Shown piece after piece: positions 54,810 to 61,790 of a stretch of DNA of 64,000 nt (position 1 is the first letter of the stretch; each line of letters begins with the position of its first letter). The notes under the pieces are model-generated. The model saw only the letters and a list, made by a program, of their open reading frames with translations, was not told where the DNA came from and made no database searches. A program made the translations under genes and the position numbers. The DNA is taken from NCBI GenBank assembly GCA_050951605.1, contig JBMNJJ010000005.1, positions 102,085 through 166,084 on the forward strand. The letters are read 5' to 3'. Source of the stretch: DUTS01 sp050951605. GTDB taxonomy: Bacteria; Bacillota; Peptococcia; DRI-13; DTU073.

Positions 54810-54985
54810 TACAACACCTCATTATCAATCTAAAATTAATTATATTTTGAACTTTTAACGTAAATATCAAAACAATCGCCATAAACACGGATAATAAATG
54901 TTTTTTCATTTTCCCTTTCCCCCTTTACTATCTTTATAAAATATTATTTTTGCAAACTACAACATACCTCCATTTGCTATCTGTC

Positions 54986-55153
54986 GTCTAACGAGTGCGG
55001 GGTTGCAATGTCCTTGAACCGGATGTGCGGAGCCTTTTTTCCTGATGATGCTTACCACCGGACGAAGAGGTGTTGCGCGCGCTTCGGTCTCGCACCCAAA
55101 AACTACCCCGCTGAACTTGCTAATCCGCGCCTCGCGGGAAGGTATTGTTATCT
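54986..55153. repeat. attC-like site B
   Basis: Begins with GTCTAAC (54986-54992, fits RYYYAAC) and ends with CTAATCCGCGCCTCGCGGGA then GGTATTG and GTTATCT (55147-55153). The interior contains GGATGTGCGG...CTTCGGTCTCGCAC-type complementary tracts. Length is 168 bp. Confidence 0.75.
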
Positions 55154-55823
55154 GAAGTCACGTAAAGCAACCTTACTTTGATACCGAAATATAAACTCTA
55201 TTAAATATTGGCAAGCCGTTTTCCCATAATTCCATAAAGTATTCTTCTGCCATGGATCGATTTCCCACGATCGAATTATTCTCATCTTTAGTCCTTTTTG
55301 CATCATAGAAATATAATTCTTTCTTATCATCATTGAAACCTACCAAGGTCATATAATGCTGCCAGTAAAGCCCCTTCCCAATTAAAACAATAACTGGGTT
55401 CCCTTCGGCTACCTTGCTTTTCAAGTTTGACAAGTTACCTTTATATATCTCAGACTTAAGCCCATATGTCTTCATAAATGTAATAATTCCTTTTGGCAGT
55501 ATATATCCCGATATCGGTATTTTGAATGACATTCTTTTATATATCTCTTCCCCCGTAACTTCCTGTCCAAAACTTCTTAATACATACGCTGTTGTATATG
55601 CTGCACATTGATTTGGCGGTTGTTGTTCAAACTTATTTATCTTTGTTATGTAGTAAATAGGTGGATACTCTCCTGGTGTACCCGCTTTTTTAGGGAATGG
55701 AGCAAGGACATATAAAATGAAACCTAATATTAGGCTGAATAAAATTATACTTATAATATGTTTTCGCTTAAATTTACTTAATTTGACGTTCATTATTTCC
55801 TCCAAAACGTGATTTCAGATAAC
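55147..55823. other. cassette with matching ends: C39-like peptidase
   Basis: The unit between sites B and C begins GTTATCTGAAGTCACG (55147-55162) and ends CGTGATTTCAGATAAC (55808-55823). These are reverse complements except for one base. In integrons, the bases after the recombination point at the start of a cassette are complementary to the R'' box of that cassette's own attC, which is what is seen. Confidence 0.8.
55173..55793 (-). CDS. C39-like cysteine peptidase, membrane-anchored
   Basis: A 206-residue protein with one N-terminal membrane helix (HIISIILFSLILGFILYVL) and an extracytoplasmic papain-like domain of the C39-like type. The nucleophile Cys is in QQPPNQCAAYTTAYVLRSFG, the catalytic His in YWQHYMTLVGF, and the Asp in YFYDAKRT. 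ATG 55793 follows GGAGG; an upstream start would overlap it. It is the only gene in its cassette and lies on the minus strand. Substrate unknown; a bacteriocin-leader role is not supported because no ABC transporter is fused or adjacent. Confidence 0.82.
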   Translation of the reverse strand: MNVKLSKFKRKHIISIILFSLILGFILYVLAPFPKKAGTPGEYPPIYYITKINKFEQQPPNQCAAYTTAYVLRSFGQEVTGEEIYKRMSFKIPISGYILPKGIITFMKTYGLKSEIYKGNLSNLKSKVAEGNPVIVLIGKGLYWQHYMTLVGFNDDKKELYFYDAKRTKDENNSIVGNRSMAEEYFMELWENGLPIFNRVYISVSK

Positions 55824-55907
55824 GTGGCAGGCAAGCTTCAGCCTCGCCCTAAACCCTACCCCCGCTGAGCCCGCTAATCCGCTCCTTGCAGGAACGTATT
55901 GTTATGT
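55817..55907. repeat. attC-like site C
   Basis: Begins AGATAAC (55817-55823) and ends CTAATCCGCTCCTTGCAGGA then ACGTATTG and GTTATGT (55901-55907). It is 91 bp, the shortest copy, with the central domain of the longer ones missing. Confidence 0.72.
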
Positions 55908-55959
55908 GAAGTTTTTCCCTCTCTTAGGAAGCTTTACCCGTTAAAATAATTATTCCGGC

Positions 55960-56334
55960 TTATTTTATATGAACCACAAGCCTACCTAACCCAACGCTTG
56001 CTAAACATAAGAAAACATTGAGAACTACATTTAATAAACCAGTTATCATTCTACCCTTTGAAAACATTTCAATCGTTTCATATCCAAACGTTGAAAAAGT
56101 AGTCAACCCTCCCAAAATTCCAATTACTAAAAAAACCCTCAACTCTTCCGATACATTCCATACCGTTAAACTTAACTCCATTATCAATCCAATGAGAAAA
56201 CAACCAATAACATTTACAGCTAGCGTCCCATATGGGAAATTTTCTCCAAACACTCTAACAGATAATAATGAAGTCAAGTATCTCAGTGATGCACCTATAA
56301 AACCACCAACTCCAACATAAAGTAATTTATCCAT
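55960..56334 (-). CDS. crcB: fluoride exporter CrcB/FluC
   Basis: A 124-residue protein with four membrane helices that acts as a dual-topology dimeric fluoride channel. The signatures GGFIGASLRYLTS (residues 9-21), PYGTLAVNVIGCFLIG (Asn in helix 2) and GGLTTFSTFGYET (phenylalanine box) are all present. ACGAGGAG precedes the ATG. No fluoride riboswitch is seen upstream. The gene lies right of site C; its other boundary is obscured by IS debris. Many Bacillota have two crcB genes; only one is here. Confidence 0.93.
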   Translation of the reverse strand: MDKLLYVGVGGFIGASLRYLTSLLSVRVFGENFPYGTLAVNVIGCFLIGLIMELSLTVWNVSEELRVFLVIGILGGLTTFSTFGYETIEMFSKGRMITGLLNVVLNVFLCLASVGLGRLVVHIK

Positions 56335-56426
56335 CCTAACTCTCCTCGTAATTTATCGTACTCTAACTATACCTTCAATAGTTTTTATTATATATAACCT
56401 ATGCTAAAGAATATCAATATCTCCAA

Positions 56427-56545
56427 CGAATTACCACAGCGAAGTTGAGGGGAATTACGAAGTCTATGAGGCCTAGTGCTTGCACTTGCCGAATGAATTT
56501 TCGTAAACTCCGCTAATAAGCAGACTTCGCTCGCTGCGCTCGCTC
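56427..56545. repeat. degenerate second-type palindrome
   Basis: ATTACGAAGTCTATGAGGCC ... TTTTCGTAAACTCCGCTAATAAGC then GACTTCGCTCGCTGCGCTCGC. It shares its plan with 59731-59830 and 63274-63385 (TTTACGAAGTCCCTGAxCC ... ATTTTGTAAACC ... TCGCGAGCGC). The rest of 56335-56426 shows nothing. Confidence 0.45.
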
Positions 56546-56633
56546 TTCTGATTATCGTGGCGCTTCGTCACTATAAAACAATGCTTAAACAAACAATTGT
56601 ATTTTTAAATAATTTTGCATAAAATAAGAATGT
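56544..56633 (+). repeat. left copy of 90-bp direct repeat
   Basis: Identical over 90 bp to 58048-58137. It starts TCTTCTGATTATCGTGGCGC and ends AAAATAAGAATGT. The two copies bracket the truncated IS21 element. Confidence 0.95.
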
Positions 56634-58126
56634 GTTTATATTAAACTAAAAGTACCCCAAATAATAATTGAAAAGTACCCCACATTAAAATATACTTCCA
56701 CATGTTATTAATAAATTTTTAACATGTGGAGGGTGAGGGGAGATTGATAAAGCTAATGGAAAAACAGGACATTTTACTTATGTTTTTACGGGATGGCAAA
56801 TCCCAACGAGCCATTGAGCGTGAAACGGGTATTTCAAGAAAAACAATCAGCAAATACATCAAGAAATATGAAAAACAAAGGGCCCAATTACAAGAAGGAA
56901 ATTCGAAAACCTTTGGTGATATTAAGGAGCTCACGGATAACATCGTTACACCGCCTAAATATGATTCTAGCGGTAGAAAAAAGCGTAAAGTAACTAAGGA
57001 ATTAGTAGATGCTATTAAAGCCCATTTGGAAGAAAATGAATTAAAAAGACATAATGGACAATCCAAAATACAGAAAAAGAAAATTGATATTCATGAAGCA
57101 CTTGTAGATGCAGGATTTGATATTAGCTATTCCACCGTCTGTAATACGGTTAGGGAGTTGACTAATCAAGCCCAAGAGGCCTATATTAAAGCCCTTTATG
57201 CCCTTGGTGAGGTATGCGAATTTGATTGGGGTGAAGTAAAATTAACCATCGCTGGTCGATTGATAAAATTACAGATTGCGGTTTTTACCAGTGCCGCCGG
57301 AAACTATCGTTATGCAACTCTATTCCTAAAGCAAGACACAGCCTGTTTTTTAGAATCCCATGCTAAGTTTTTTGAACATTTGGGCAATGTGTACAAACTG
57401 ATGGTGTACGATAATACTAGAGTGGCTGTTAAAAAACTTGCCGGTGCCGAAGGAGAACCAACGGAAGCATTGCGCCAATTATCGCTATATTACGGTTTTA
57501 AGTTCCGTTTCTGCAATATAAATGCTGGAAACGAAAAGGGTCATGTGGAAAGAAGTGTAGAGTATGTGCGGCGCAAGGCTTTCGCCCATAAAAGTACATT
57601 TAATTTGTTTGCAGAAGCGAATGAATATCTGGCTAAAACTTGTTCTCGGTTAAATGCAAAGCCACAAAAGGGTCTTAATGATAAAACGGCAATAGACATT
57701 CTAGAACTGGAAAGACCGCATTTATTACCTAATTTACCCCCATATGACGCGGCACGAATTACGGAATTACGGGTTAATAAATATTCAGTCATAACAGTGG
57801 ATAACTGCTATTACTCGGTTCCGGATAAATATGTTGGCAAGCTGGTTTTAACCAAAATCTACTCTAATGAGATCCGTTGCTTTTACGAGGGAGATTTAAT
57901 TGCTACCCACACTAGGAAGATGGGCTCAAATGCATGGAGTATTCAATTAGAACATTATTTAAACACATTAAAAAAGAAGCCCGGGGCATTAGCTACCAGT
58001 GTTGCACTCCACCAAGCTAATCCAAGGCTCAAAAAAATCTATCATCATCTTCTGATTATCGTGGCGCTTCGTCACTATAAAACAATGCTTAAACAAACAA
58101 TTGTATTTTTAAATAATTTTGCATAA
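56634..58126 (+). mobile_element. truncated IS21-family element
   Basis: The left end shows two copies of AAAAGTACCCCA at 56648-56659 and 56671-56682, typical of IS21 multiple terminal repeats. A hairpin CCACATGTTA / TAACATGTGG precedes the istA ribosome site. istB and the right terminal repeat are missing; the istA frame runs straight into the 90-bp repeat. The element is therefore incomplete and unlikely to move. Confidence 0.75.
56744..58126 (+). CDS. istA: IS21-family transposase IstA, altered C-terminus
   Basis: About 460 residues from TTG 56744 (GGAGGG and GAGGGG upstream; an ATG four codons later is also possible). An N-terminal HTH (DILLMFLRDGKSQRAIERETGISRKTISKYIKKY) is followed by the DDE integrase core: VCEFDWGEVKL (Asp), KLMVYDNTRVAV (Asp) and NAGNEKGHVERSV (Glu). 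The C-terminal beta domain (VNKYSVITVDNCYYSVPDKYVGK) is normal. IstA then ends after HQANPRLKKIYHH with about 25 residues (LLIIVALRHYKTMLKQTIVF) read from the 90-bp repeat rather than native sequence. Confidence 0.85.
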   Translation: MIKLMEKQDILLMFLRDGKSQRAIERETGISRKTISKYIKKYEKQRAQLQEGNSKTFGDIKELTDNIVTPPKYDSSGRKKRKVTKELVDAIKAHLEENELKRHNGQSKIQKKKIDIHEALVDAGFDISYSTVCNTVRELTNQAQEAYIKALYALGEVCEFDWGEVKLTIAGRLIKLQIAVFTSAAGNYRYATLFLKQDTACFLESHAKFFEHLGNVYKLMVYDNTRVAVKKLAGAEGEPTEALRQLSLYYGFKFRFCNINAGNEKGHVERSVEYVRRKAFAHKSTFNLFAEANEYLAKTCSRLNAKPQKGLNDKTAIDILELERPHLLPNLPPYDAARITELRVNKYSVITVDNCYYSVPDKYVGKLVLTKIYSNEIRCFYEGDLIATHTRKMGSNAWSIQLEHYLNTLKKKPGALATSVALHQANPRLKKIYHHLLIIVALRHYKTMLKQTIVFLNNFA

Positions 58127-58137
58127 AATAAGAATGT
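58048..58137 (+). repeat. right copy of 90-bp direct repeat
   Basis: Perfect match to 56544-56633. The first 79 bp code for the tail of the istA frame. Confidence 0.95.
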
Positions 58138-58173
58138 AAGAATTTCTGATTTTCTATTAAGGGGTGATTTGTT

Positions 58174-58443
58174 ATGTTAACAGAAATTAGAAGTCGATCT
58201 CAAATTACTATCCCCTCTGAAATCATCAAGAAACTTAATCTGAAAAAAGGCGATACTTTAGAAGTTAGCGTTGAGGGTGATCAAATAATCCTACGCCCTG
58301 TTATTACAATTCCAAAAGATCAGGCATATTTTTGGACTAAAGAATGGCAACATGAAGAAAAACTTGTTCAATCTGATATTAAAAACAATAAAATTAAGTC
58401 TGCTAAATCAAAAGATGAATTGTATGAGGATCTAGGTCTATGA
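58174..58443 (+). CDS. AbrB/MazE-type antitoxin
   Basis: An 89-residue protein with an AbrB swapped-hairpin DNA-binding domain at residues 1-48: LTEIRSRSQITIPSEIIKKLNLKKGDTLEVSVEGDQIILRPV. The acidic C-terminus (KSKDELYEDLGL) should bind the toxin. AAGGGGTG lies before ATG 58174. Its stop overlaps the start of the toxin gene (ATGA at 58440), typical of type II modules. Confidence 0.85.
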   Translation: MLTEIRSRSQITIPSEIIKKLNLKKGDTLEVSVEGDQIILRPVITIPKDQAYFWTKEWQHEEKLVQSDIKNNKIKSAKSKDELYEDLGL

Positions 58444-58594
58444 AGTACTACTATTCCGACCTTTTTAAAGAAAAAATACAATTATTAGATCAAAATGTTA
58501 AAAAAGCTTTAAAAAATAAGCTTGAATTAATGGATCAAAGTGTCAAACATCCTTCACTTAGAACCAAGAAAATAAAAGGTTCTTCTAATATTTC
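58440..58594 (+). pseudogene. RelE/ParE-type toxin truncated by IS3 fragment
   Basis: The frame starts MKYYYSDLFKEKIQLLDQNV and reads through KHPSLRTKKIKGSSNI, the first 52 residues of a RelE-superfamily toxin. It then continues into antisense IS3 sequence (SFFDGIFYN...). Family members normally go on with the core beta-strands and catalytic residues, which are absent. The antitoxin upstream is intact. Confidence 0.75.
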
Positions 58595-59159
58595 TTTTTT
58601 TGATGGCATTTTTTACAACTCTAGCAGCATCTTTTGCCTCGGCATGAAGACCAATATGGCTATCAATAATAGTTTTGTCAAAAGCGTCAATAACTGATAT
58701 TTGAAAGAAAAATCTTTTTCGACCGGGTATATATCCATATTTAAGGTCAATTTGCCAATGTTGATTAGAACCGGTGATAGTTTCTTTTTTGGCTAATTTT
58801 GTGGGTCTATAAGGTTTCCTTTTTCTTTGCGGTCGTAGTATATTTAATTCTTTACAGAGTCGATAGGTTTTTTTATGATTGATTTTAAGTCCATAATCTT
58901 CTTGTAAGCTCTTATTTAATTTCTTATATCCGTAAGGATAGCCATCGCCACCTATTAATTCAATTAGCCAAGTTTTTATGGTTTCATCATCAATTTGTTC
59001 ATTATTTTGATTTAAACTATACCCCGGTATTTTACGACCTTTTTGGACATTAGAAGTTGATTTGGGACCACTCTTTTTATGTATTTGAGCATAATTTCGA
59101 AGCAAGTCATACGATAGGTTATCGTATGACTTGGCAATATTATAAAGATGGAATCTTTC
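58595..59159 (-). mobile_element. IS3-family transposase fragment
   Basis: Minus-strand orfB fragment open from 59159: RFHLYNIAKSYDNLSYDLLRNYAQIHKKSG, then the HTH_21 region TWLIELIGGDGYPYGYKKLNKSLQEDYGLKINHKKTYRLCKELNIL and the start of the DDE core HWQIDLKYGYIPGRKRFFFQISVIDAFDKTIID (first Asp). The second Asp and Glu are missing because the sequence ends inside the toxin gene. No complete terminal repeats seen. Confidence 0.8.
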
Positions 59160-59394
59160 TTAGGAATATCGGGGAACATGACAAGACCCTAAAGAAACCT
59201 TAACTCCTAATATTTATGTTTATATAATAATGTTAACTAACGACTTTTGCTATTTCTTTTTTACAAGCTTTACATTTTACTAAACTACTTATTATTATTT
59301 ACTCCTCATTTTAAATTTTTTGTATATTCATGATAGATTAAATTTGCTATAAGGGTTATACAATCATACTTTATGATTGATGTATTCTCATCGT

Positions 59395-59544
59395 TTAATA
59401 AGGGTTTTTATAAAAATATAACATTGTAGTCGCAATGATAAGCAATACAATTACTGATGCTATTACCAAAGTTTTACGTTTCTTGGCTATCCCATGGATT
59501 ATGCCTACAAGTGCAGCTATTGCTAGAATAATACTCAATGCCAT
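59395..59544 (-). CDS. 49-aa small membrane protein
   Basis: MALSIILAIAALVGIIHGIAKKRKTLVIASVIVLLIIATTMLYFY: two hydrophobic helices joined by a basic turn. AAGGAG lies nine bases before ATG 59544. No recognised family. It is another tiny membrane gene in the palindrome-rich region. The flanking 59160-59394 and 59545-59690 are AT-rich and show no gene; GTTAACTAACG at 59232-59242 may be a relic of joined core sites. Confidence 0.55.
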   Translation of the reverse strand: MALSIILAIAALVGIIHGIAKKRKTLVIASVIVLLIIATTMLYFYKNPY

Positions 59545-59693
59545 ATTTCACCACTCCTTTATTTAAAAATTCTTTTTCTCAAAATCTCTATTTTAAGTAG
59601 ATTATATCTTAATTTTAGTTAAATAAGCTCATAATATATCTGTCTGCACAATATTCTATTAATGTGACATATGAATTTTCATAGCTTCACTAT

Positions 59694-59733
59694 AATAATC
59701 CGTGGCACATCGCATATGGTTTTGGAGAATGTT
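59694..59733. repeat. half-site of second palindrome type, copy 2
   Basis: ATAATCCGTGGCACATCGCATATGGTTTTGGAGAATGTTA; compare 50829-50876. It ends at a GTTAG core and runs directly into the next element. Confidence 0.4.
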
Positions 59734-59981
59734 AGCGCGGGTTTACGAAGTCCCTGAACCTTAGAACTGCTTGCAGTTCCTTGCAATGGGATTTTGTAAA
59801 CCTGCTGATAGGCGACATCGCGAGCGCTCTGCGCAAGCAAGCCTATCAGCAGGTGCAGCCCGGGCGAGCCGGGTCATGCCTGACTTTAGGCTGGGCGGTG
59901 TGCGCGGCAAGCTTCAGCCTCGCTCAATCTCTTGACCCTTTGAACCCACTTATCCGCGCCCTCGGGAATGCAATGTTAGCC
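59731..59981. repeat. composite attC-like site D
   Basis: The left part (59731-59830) is the second palindrome type, GCGCGGGTTTACGAAGTCCC...GATTTTGTAAACCTGCTGATAGG, with a paired CCTATCAGCAGG at 59853-59864. The right part ends ACTTATCCGCGCCCTCGGGAATG then GTTAGCC at 59975-59981, the standard right half. Confidence 0.68.
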
Positions 59982-60045
59982 GATGGAAACTTTATCTTTT
60001 TAAATTATTTATGAATAAAACATGTTGTTTCGATATAAAATACTA

Positions 60046-60073
60046 TTGAGTTCTATATCGTATATGATATAAT
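60046..60073 (+). promoter_or_regulatory. promoter of HigBA-like module
   Basis: TTGAGT (60046-60051), 16 bp, TATAAT (60068-60073) directly before the toxin start. The stretch TATATCGTATATGATATA is nearly palindromic and could be the antitoxin operator. Confidence 0.65.
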
Positions 60074-60079
60074 TATATT

Positions 60080-60444
60080 ATGGATAAGAAATGGTTTATT
60101 GAACTTTATGAAAAACAGAATAACGACTGTCCAGTTCTTTCTTTTATACAATCACTTCCGCCTAAGCATCGAGCGAAATTAGAAAGGGAAATTGACCTTC
60201 TCGAAGAATTTGGCATAAACCTTGCATATCCTCACACTAAAAAGGTGCAGGTGAACAGTATAAAGGATTATGGGAACTAAGAGTTAGGTTTGGAAATGAT
60301 ATTTCTCGTATTTTCTACTTTTTGCATATTCATGGCACTTTTGTACTCCTTCACGGTTTTGTTAAAAAATCTGAACAAACTCCAATCAGTGAACTTGAAA
60401 AAGCAAAAGATTATATGATGGATTACTTAAAAAGGAGGGAATAA
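60080..60444 (+). pseudogene. RelE/HigB-type toxin, frameshifted
   Basis: Phage Gp49/HigB-like toxin. Frame one reads MDKKWFIELYEKQNNDCPVL to YPHTKK and stops at about 60280; the continuation KGAGEQYKGLWELRVRFGND, ISRIFYFLHIHGTFVLLHGF, VKKSEQTPISELEKAKDYMM is in the next frame to TAA 60442. One extra A in CACTAAAAAGG near 60240 restores a normal protein of about 121 residues. As written, the catalytic core is lost. It could be a consensus error, or selection may have silenced the toxin. Confidence 0.85.
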
Positions 60445-60446
60445 AA

Positions 60447-60716
60447 ATGAAATGGAAAGATGCTAAGAAGATACTTAACGCCGATCCCGAAGTAGCAAAG
60501 ACCTTACAGGAAAATGAACTTGAATATAACGTGATAAGGGAATTTATAAAAGCTCGCTTAGAAAAAAATTTAACGCAACAACAATTAGCTGATCTTGTTG
60601 GCACACAGCAGTCTAACATTTCACGACTTGAAAGTGGCAACTATAATCCTTCCCTTGAATTTCTTGACAAATTAGCAAAAGCCTTAGATAAAAAAATTGA
60701 ACTTCATCTTGTTTAG
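60447..60716 (+). CDS. HigA-type XRE antitoxin
   Basis: An 89-residue antitoxin with helix-turn-helix at residues 38-75: ARLEKNLTQQQLADLVGTQQSNISRLESGNYNPSLEFLDKLAKAL. The ATG is 2 bp after the toxin stop with AAAGGAGGG overlapping the toxin's end. Toxin-first order matches higBA. It is followed by a terminator (stem AAGCCAAG / CTTGGCTT at 60723-60742 and T-run). Confidence 0.9.
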   Translation: MKWKDAKKILNADPEVAKTLQENELEYNVIREFIKARLEKNLTQQQLADLVGTQQSNISRLESGNYNPSLEFLDKLAKALDKKIELHLV

Positions 60717-60722
60717 ACTTAT

Positions 60723-60750
60723 AAGCCAAGAGTTCTTGGCTTTTTTATTT
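60723..60750 (+). terminator. terminator of HigBA-like module
   Basis: Stem AAGCCAAG / CTTGGCTT followed by TTTTTATTT, within the cassette and before site E. Confidence 0.85.
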
Positions 60751-60755
60751 CTTTC

Positions 60756-60953
60756 GGCTAACGGCTCGCGTCTTCCCGACGTCCTCGAACCTTACAGGCG
60801 AAGTCAGGGGCTTACGTTCTGCTTACAAATCTTAGCCCCTGGCGAGACGACTAGGTTAGGTTCGAGGATGTGCACGGCATGCTTCAGCCTTGCCTTTAAT
60901 CCAACCCCCGTTGAATTTGCTAATCCGCGCCTCGCGGGAAGGCATTGTTAGTT
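60756..60953. repeat. attC-like site E
   Basis: GGCTAAC (60756-60762), then CGTCTTCCCGACGTCCTCGAACC, an inner stem AGGGGCTTACG...TTAGCCCCT, the mate GGTTCGAGGATGTG, and the right half CTAATCCGCGCCTCGCGGGA with GTTAGTT (60947-60953). Outer arms CTTCCCG / CGGGAAG pair. The 198-bp site is the best preserved copy. Confidence 0.78.
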
Positions 60954-60967
60954 ACGTCACAAAACTA

Positions 60968-60996
60968 TTTACACGTGTTATCATACGTGTTATAAT
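60968..60996 (+). promoter_or_regulatory. promoter/operator of hicAB
   Basis: TTTACA (60968-60973), 17 bp, TATAAT (60991-60996). ACGTGTTAT is repeated twice inside the spacer, a likely HicB binding site. Confidence 0.78.
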
Positions 60997-61031
60997 GTTG
61001 TTGTATCACAGAGTAGAGGATGTGTTTATCT

Positions 61032-61223
61032 GTGACATCATACTCATCAAAAGAAATATTACAAATACTAGCTAAAGATGGTTGGACACTTAAACGGCAA
61101 AGAGGTTCCCATCTACAACTTGAACATCCAATTAAAAAAGGTAAAGTTACTGTTCCTCATCCGGAGAAAGATTTAAAAACCAAAACAATATCGACTATAT
61201 TTAAACAAGCTGGTTTAAAATAA
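61032..61223 (+). CDS. hicA: HicA-type mRNA interferase toxin
   Basis: About 63 residues, a double-stranded-RNA-binding fold. The family motif TSYSSKEILQILAKDGWTLKRQRGSHLQLEHPIKKGKVTVPHPEKDLKTKTISTIFKQAGL is complete, with the catalytic His in GSHLQLEHP. GTG 61032 gives the usual N-terminus, with GAGG 12 bases upstream; an ATG at 61020 overlaps that site. It cleaves mRNA when free; HicB neutralises it. Confidence 0.9.
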   Translation: MTSYSSKEILQILAKDGWTLKRQRGSHLQLEHPIKKGKVTVPHPEKDLKTKTISTIFKQAGLK

Positions 61224-61248
61224 TTATTTTACTTGGGGGTGACTATTA

Positions 61249-61677
61249 ATGGATAGATATATTTATCCCGCTATTTTTGAAAAAGATGAAGATGGCTACT
61301 CTGTTACCTTTCCGGATTTACCTGGTTGTATAACTTGCGGTGATAATTTAGAAGATGCTTATCTTATGGCGAAAGATGCTCTTGAACTGCACTTATATGG
61401 AATGGAAGAGGATAACGATAAAATACCCTCACCATCTAAACCTGAGAATATTTCAGTTAATTCGGGGACTTTCGTTACTTTAATCGAAGCATATATGCCA
61501 TTAATTCGTGAAGAAATGGCCAACAAAGCTATTAAAAAAACGCTAACCATTCCAAAATGGCTTAATGATTTAGGCGAAGATAAAAAGGTTAATTTTTCTC
61601 AAATTTTACAAAAGGCTCTTAAAGAAAATTTAGGTGTTTATGATTACTCTAATAAGAAAAACAAAAGTAAAGTTTAA
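61249..61677 (+). CDS. hicB: HicB-type antitoxin
   Basis: A 142-residue antitoxin. The degenerate RNase-H-like N-domain (YIYPAIFEKDEDGYSVTFPDLPGCITCGDNLEDAYLMAKDALELHLYGMEED) is followed by a C-terminal ribbon-helix-helix-like or coiled region (KKTLTIPKWLNDLGEDKKVNFSQILQKALKENLGV). ACTTGGGGGTG precedes the ATG. It follows hicA by 25 bp. Confidence 0.92.
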   Translation: MDRYIYPAIFEKDEDGYSVTFPDLPGCITCGDNLEDAYLMAKDALELHLYGMEEDNDKIPSPSKPENISVNSGTFVTLIEAYMPLIREEMANKAIKKTLTIPKWLNDLGEDKKVNFSQILQKALKENLGVYDYSNKKNKSKV

Positions 61678-61684
61678 ATCCTTG

Positions 61685-61709
61685 AAAACTAGGTTATACC
61701 TAGTTTTTT
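61685..61709 (+). terminator. terminator of hicAB
   Basis: Stem AAAACTAGGT / ACCTAGTTTT with a T-run, 8 bp after hicB. Confidence 0.88.
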
Positions 61710-61726
61710 CATTTTGGGGTGATGTC

Positions 61727-61790
61727 GACTAACGTAACCGCATTCCCGACGTCTCCCAGCCTTAAGGCGATGGTCAAGCCCTAGATAACT
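61727..61790. repeat. attC-like site F, left half only
   Basis: GACTAAC then CGCATTCCCGACGTCTCCCAGCC, the same left half as site at 63396. The right half is deleted; the sequence runs directly into a toxin fragment. Confidence 0.65.

Larger units (their letters stand above)
59975..60762. other. cassette with matching ends: HigBA-like module
   Basis: Starts GTTAGCCGA (59975-59983) and ends TCGGCTAAC (60754-60762), exact reverse complements, although the two flanking palindromes differ. As for the peptidase unit, this is the cassette signature of integrons. Confidence 0.8.
60947..61733. other. cassette with near-matching ends: HicAB module
   Basis: Starts GTTAGTTACGTC (60947-60958) and ends GATGTCGACTAAC (61721-61733). 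The two are reverse complements apart from one substitution and one indel. It carries its own promoter, genes and terminator. Confidence 0.7.

Noticed and set aside
55908..55960. Fluoride riboswitch near crcB
   Set aside because: This stretch is downstream of crcB; the true leader (56335-56400) has no GGxGATGG...pseudoknot-like pattern that I can see.
59781..60014. A 77-residue plus-strand frame and the similar frame ending at 63385
   Set aside because: Both lie inside the second-type palindromes (RRWDFVNLLIGD-like text in both) and reflect repeated non-coding sequence, not a gene.
60697..61075. Plus-strand frames across site E
   Set aside because: They are translations of the attC-like palindrome and of the hicAB promoter region.
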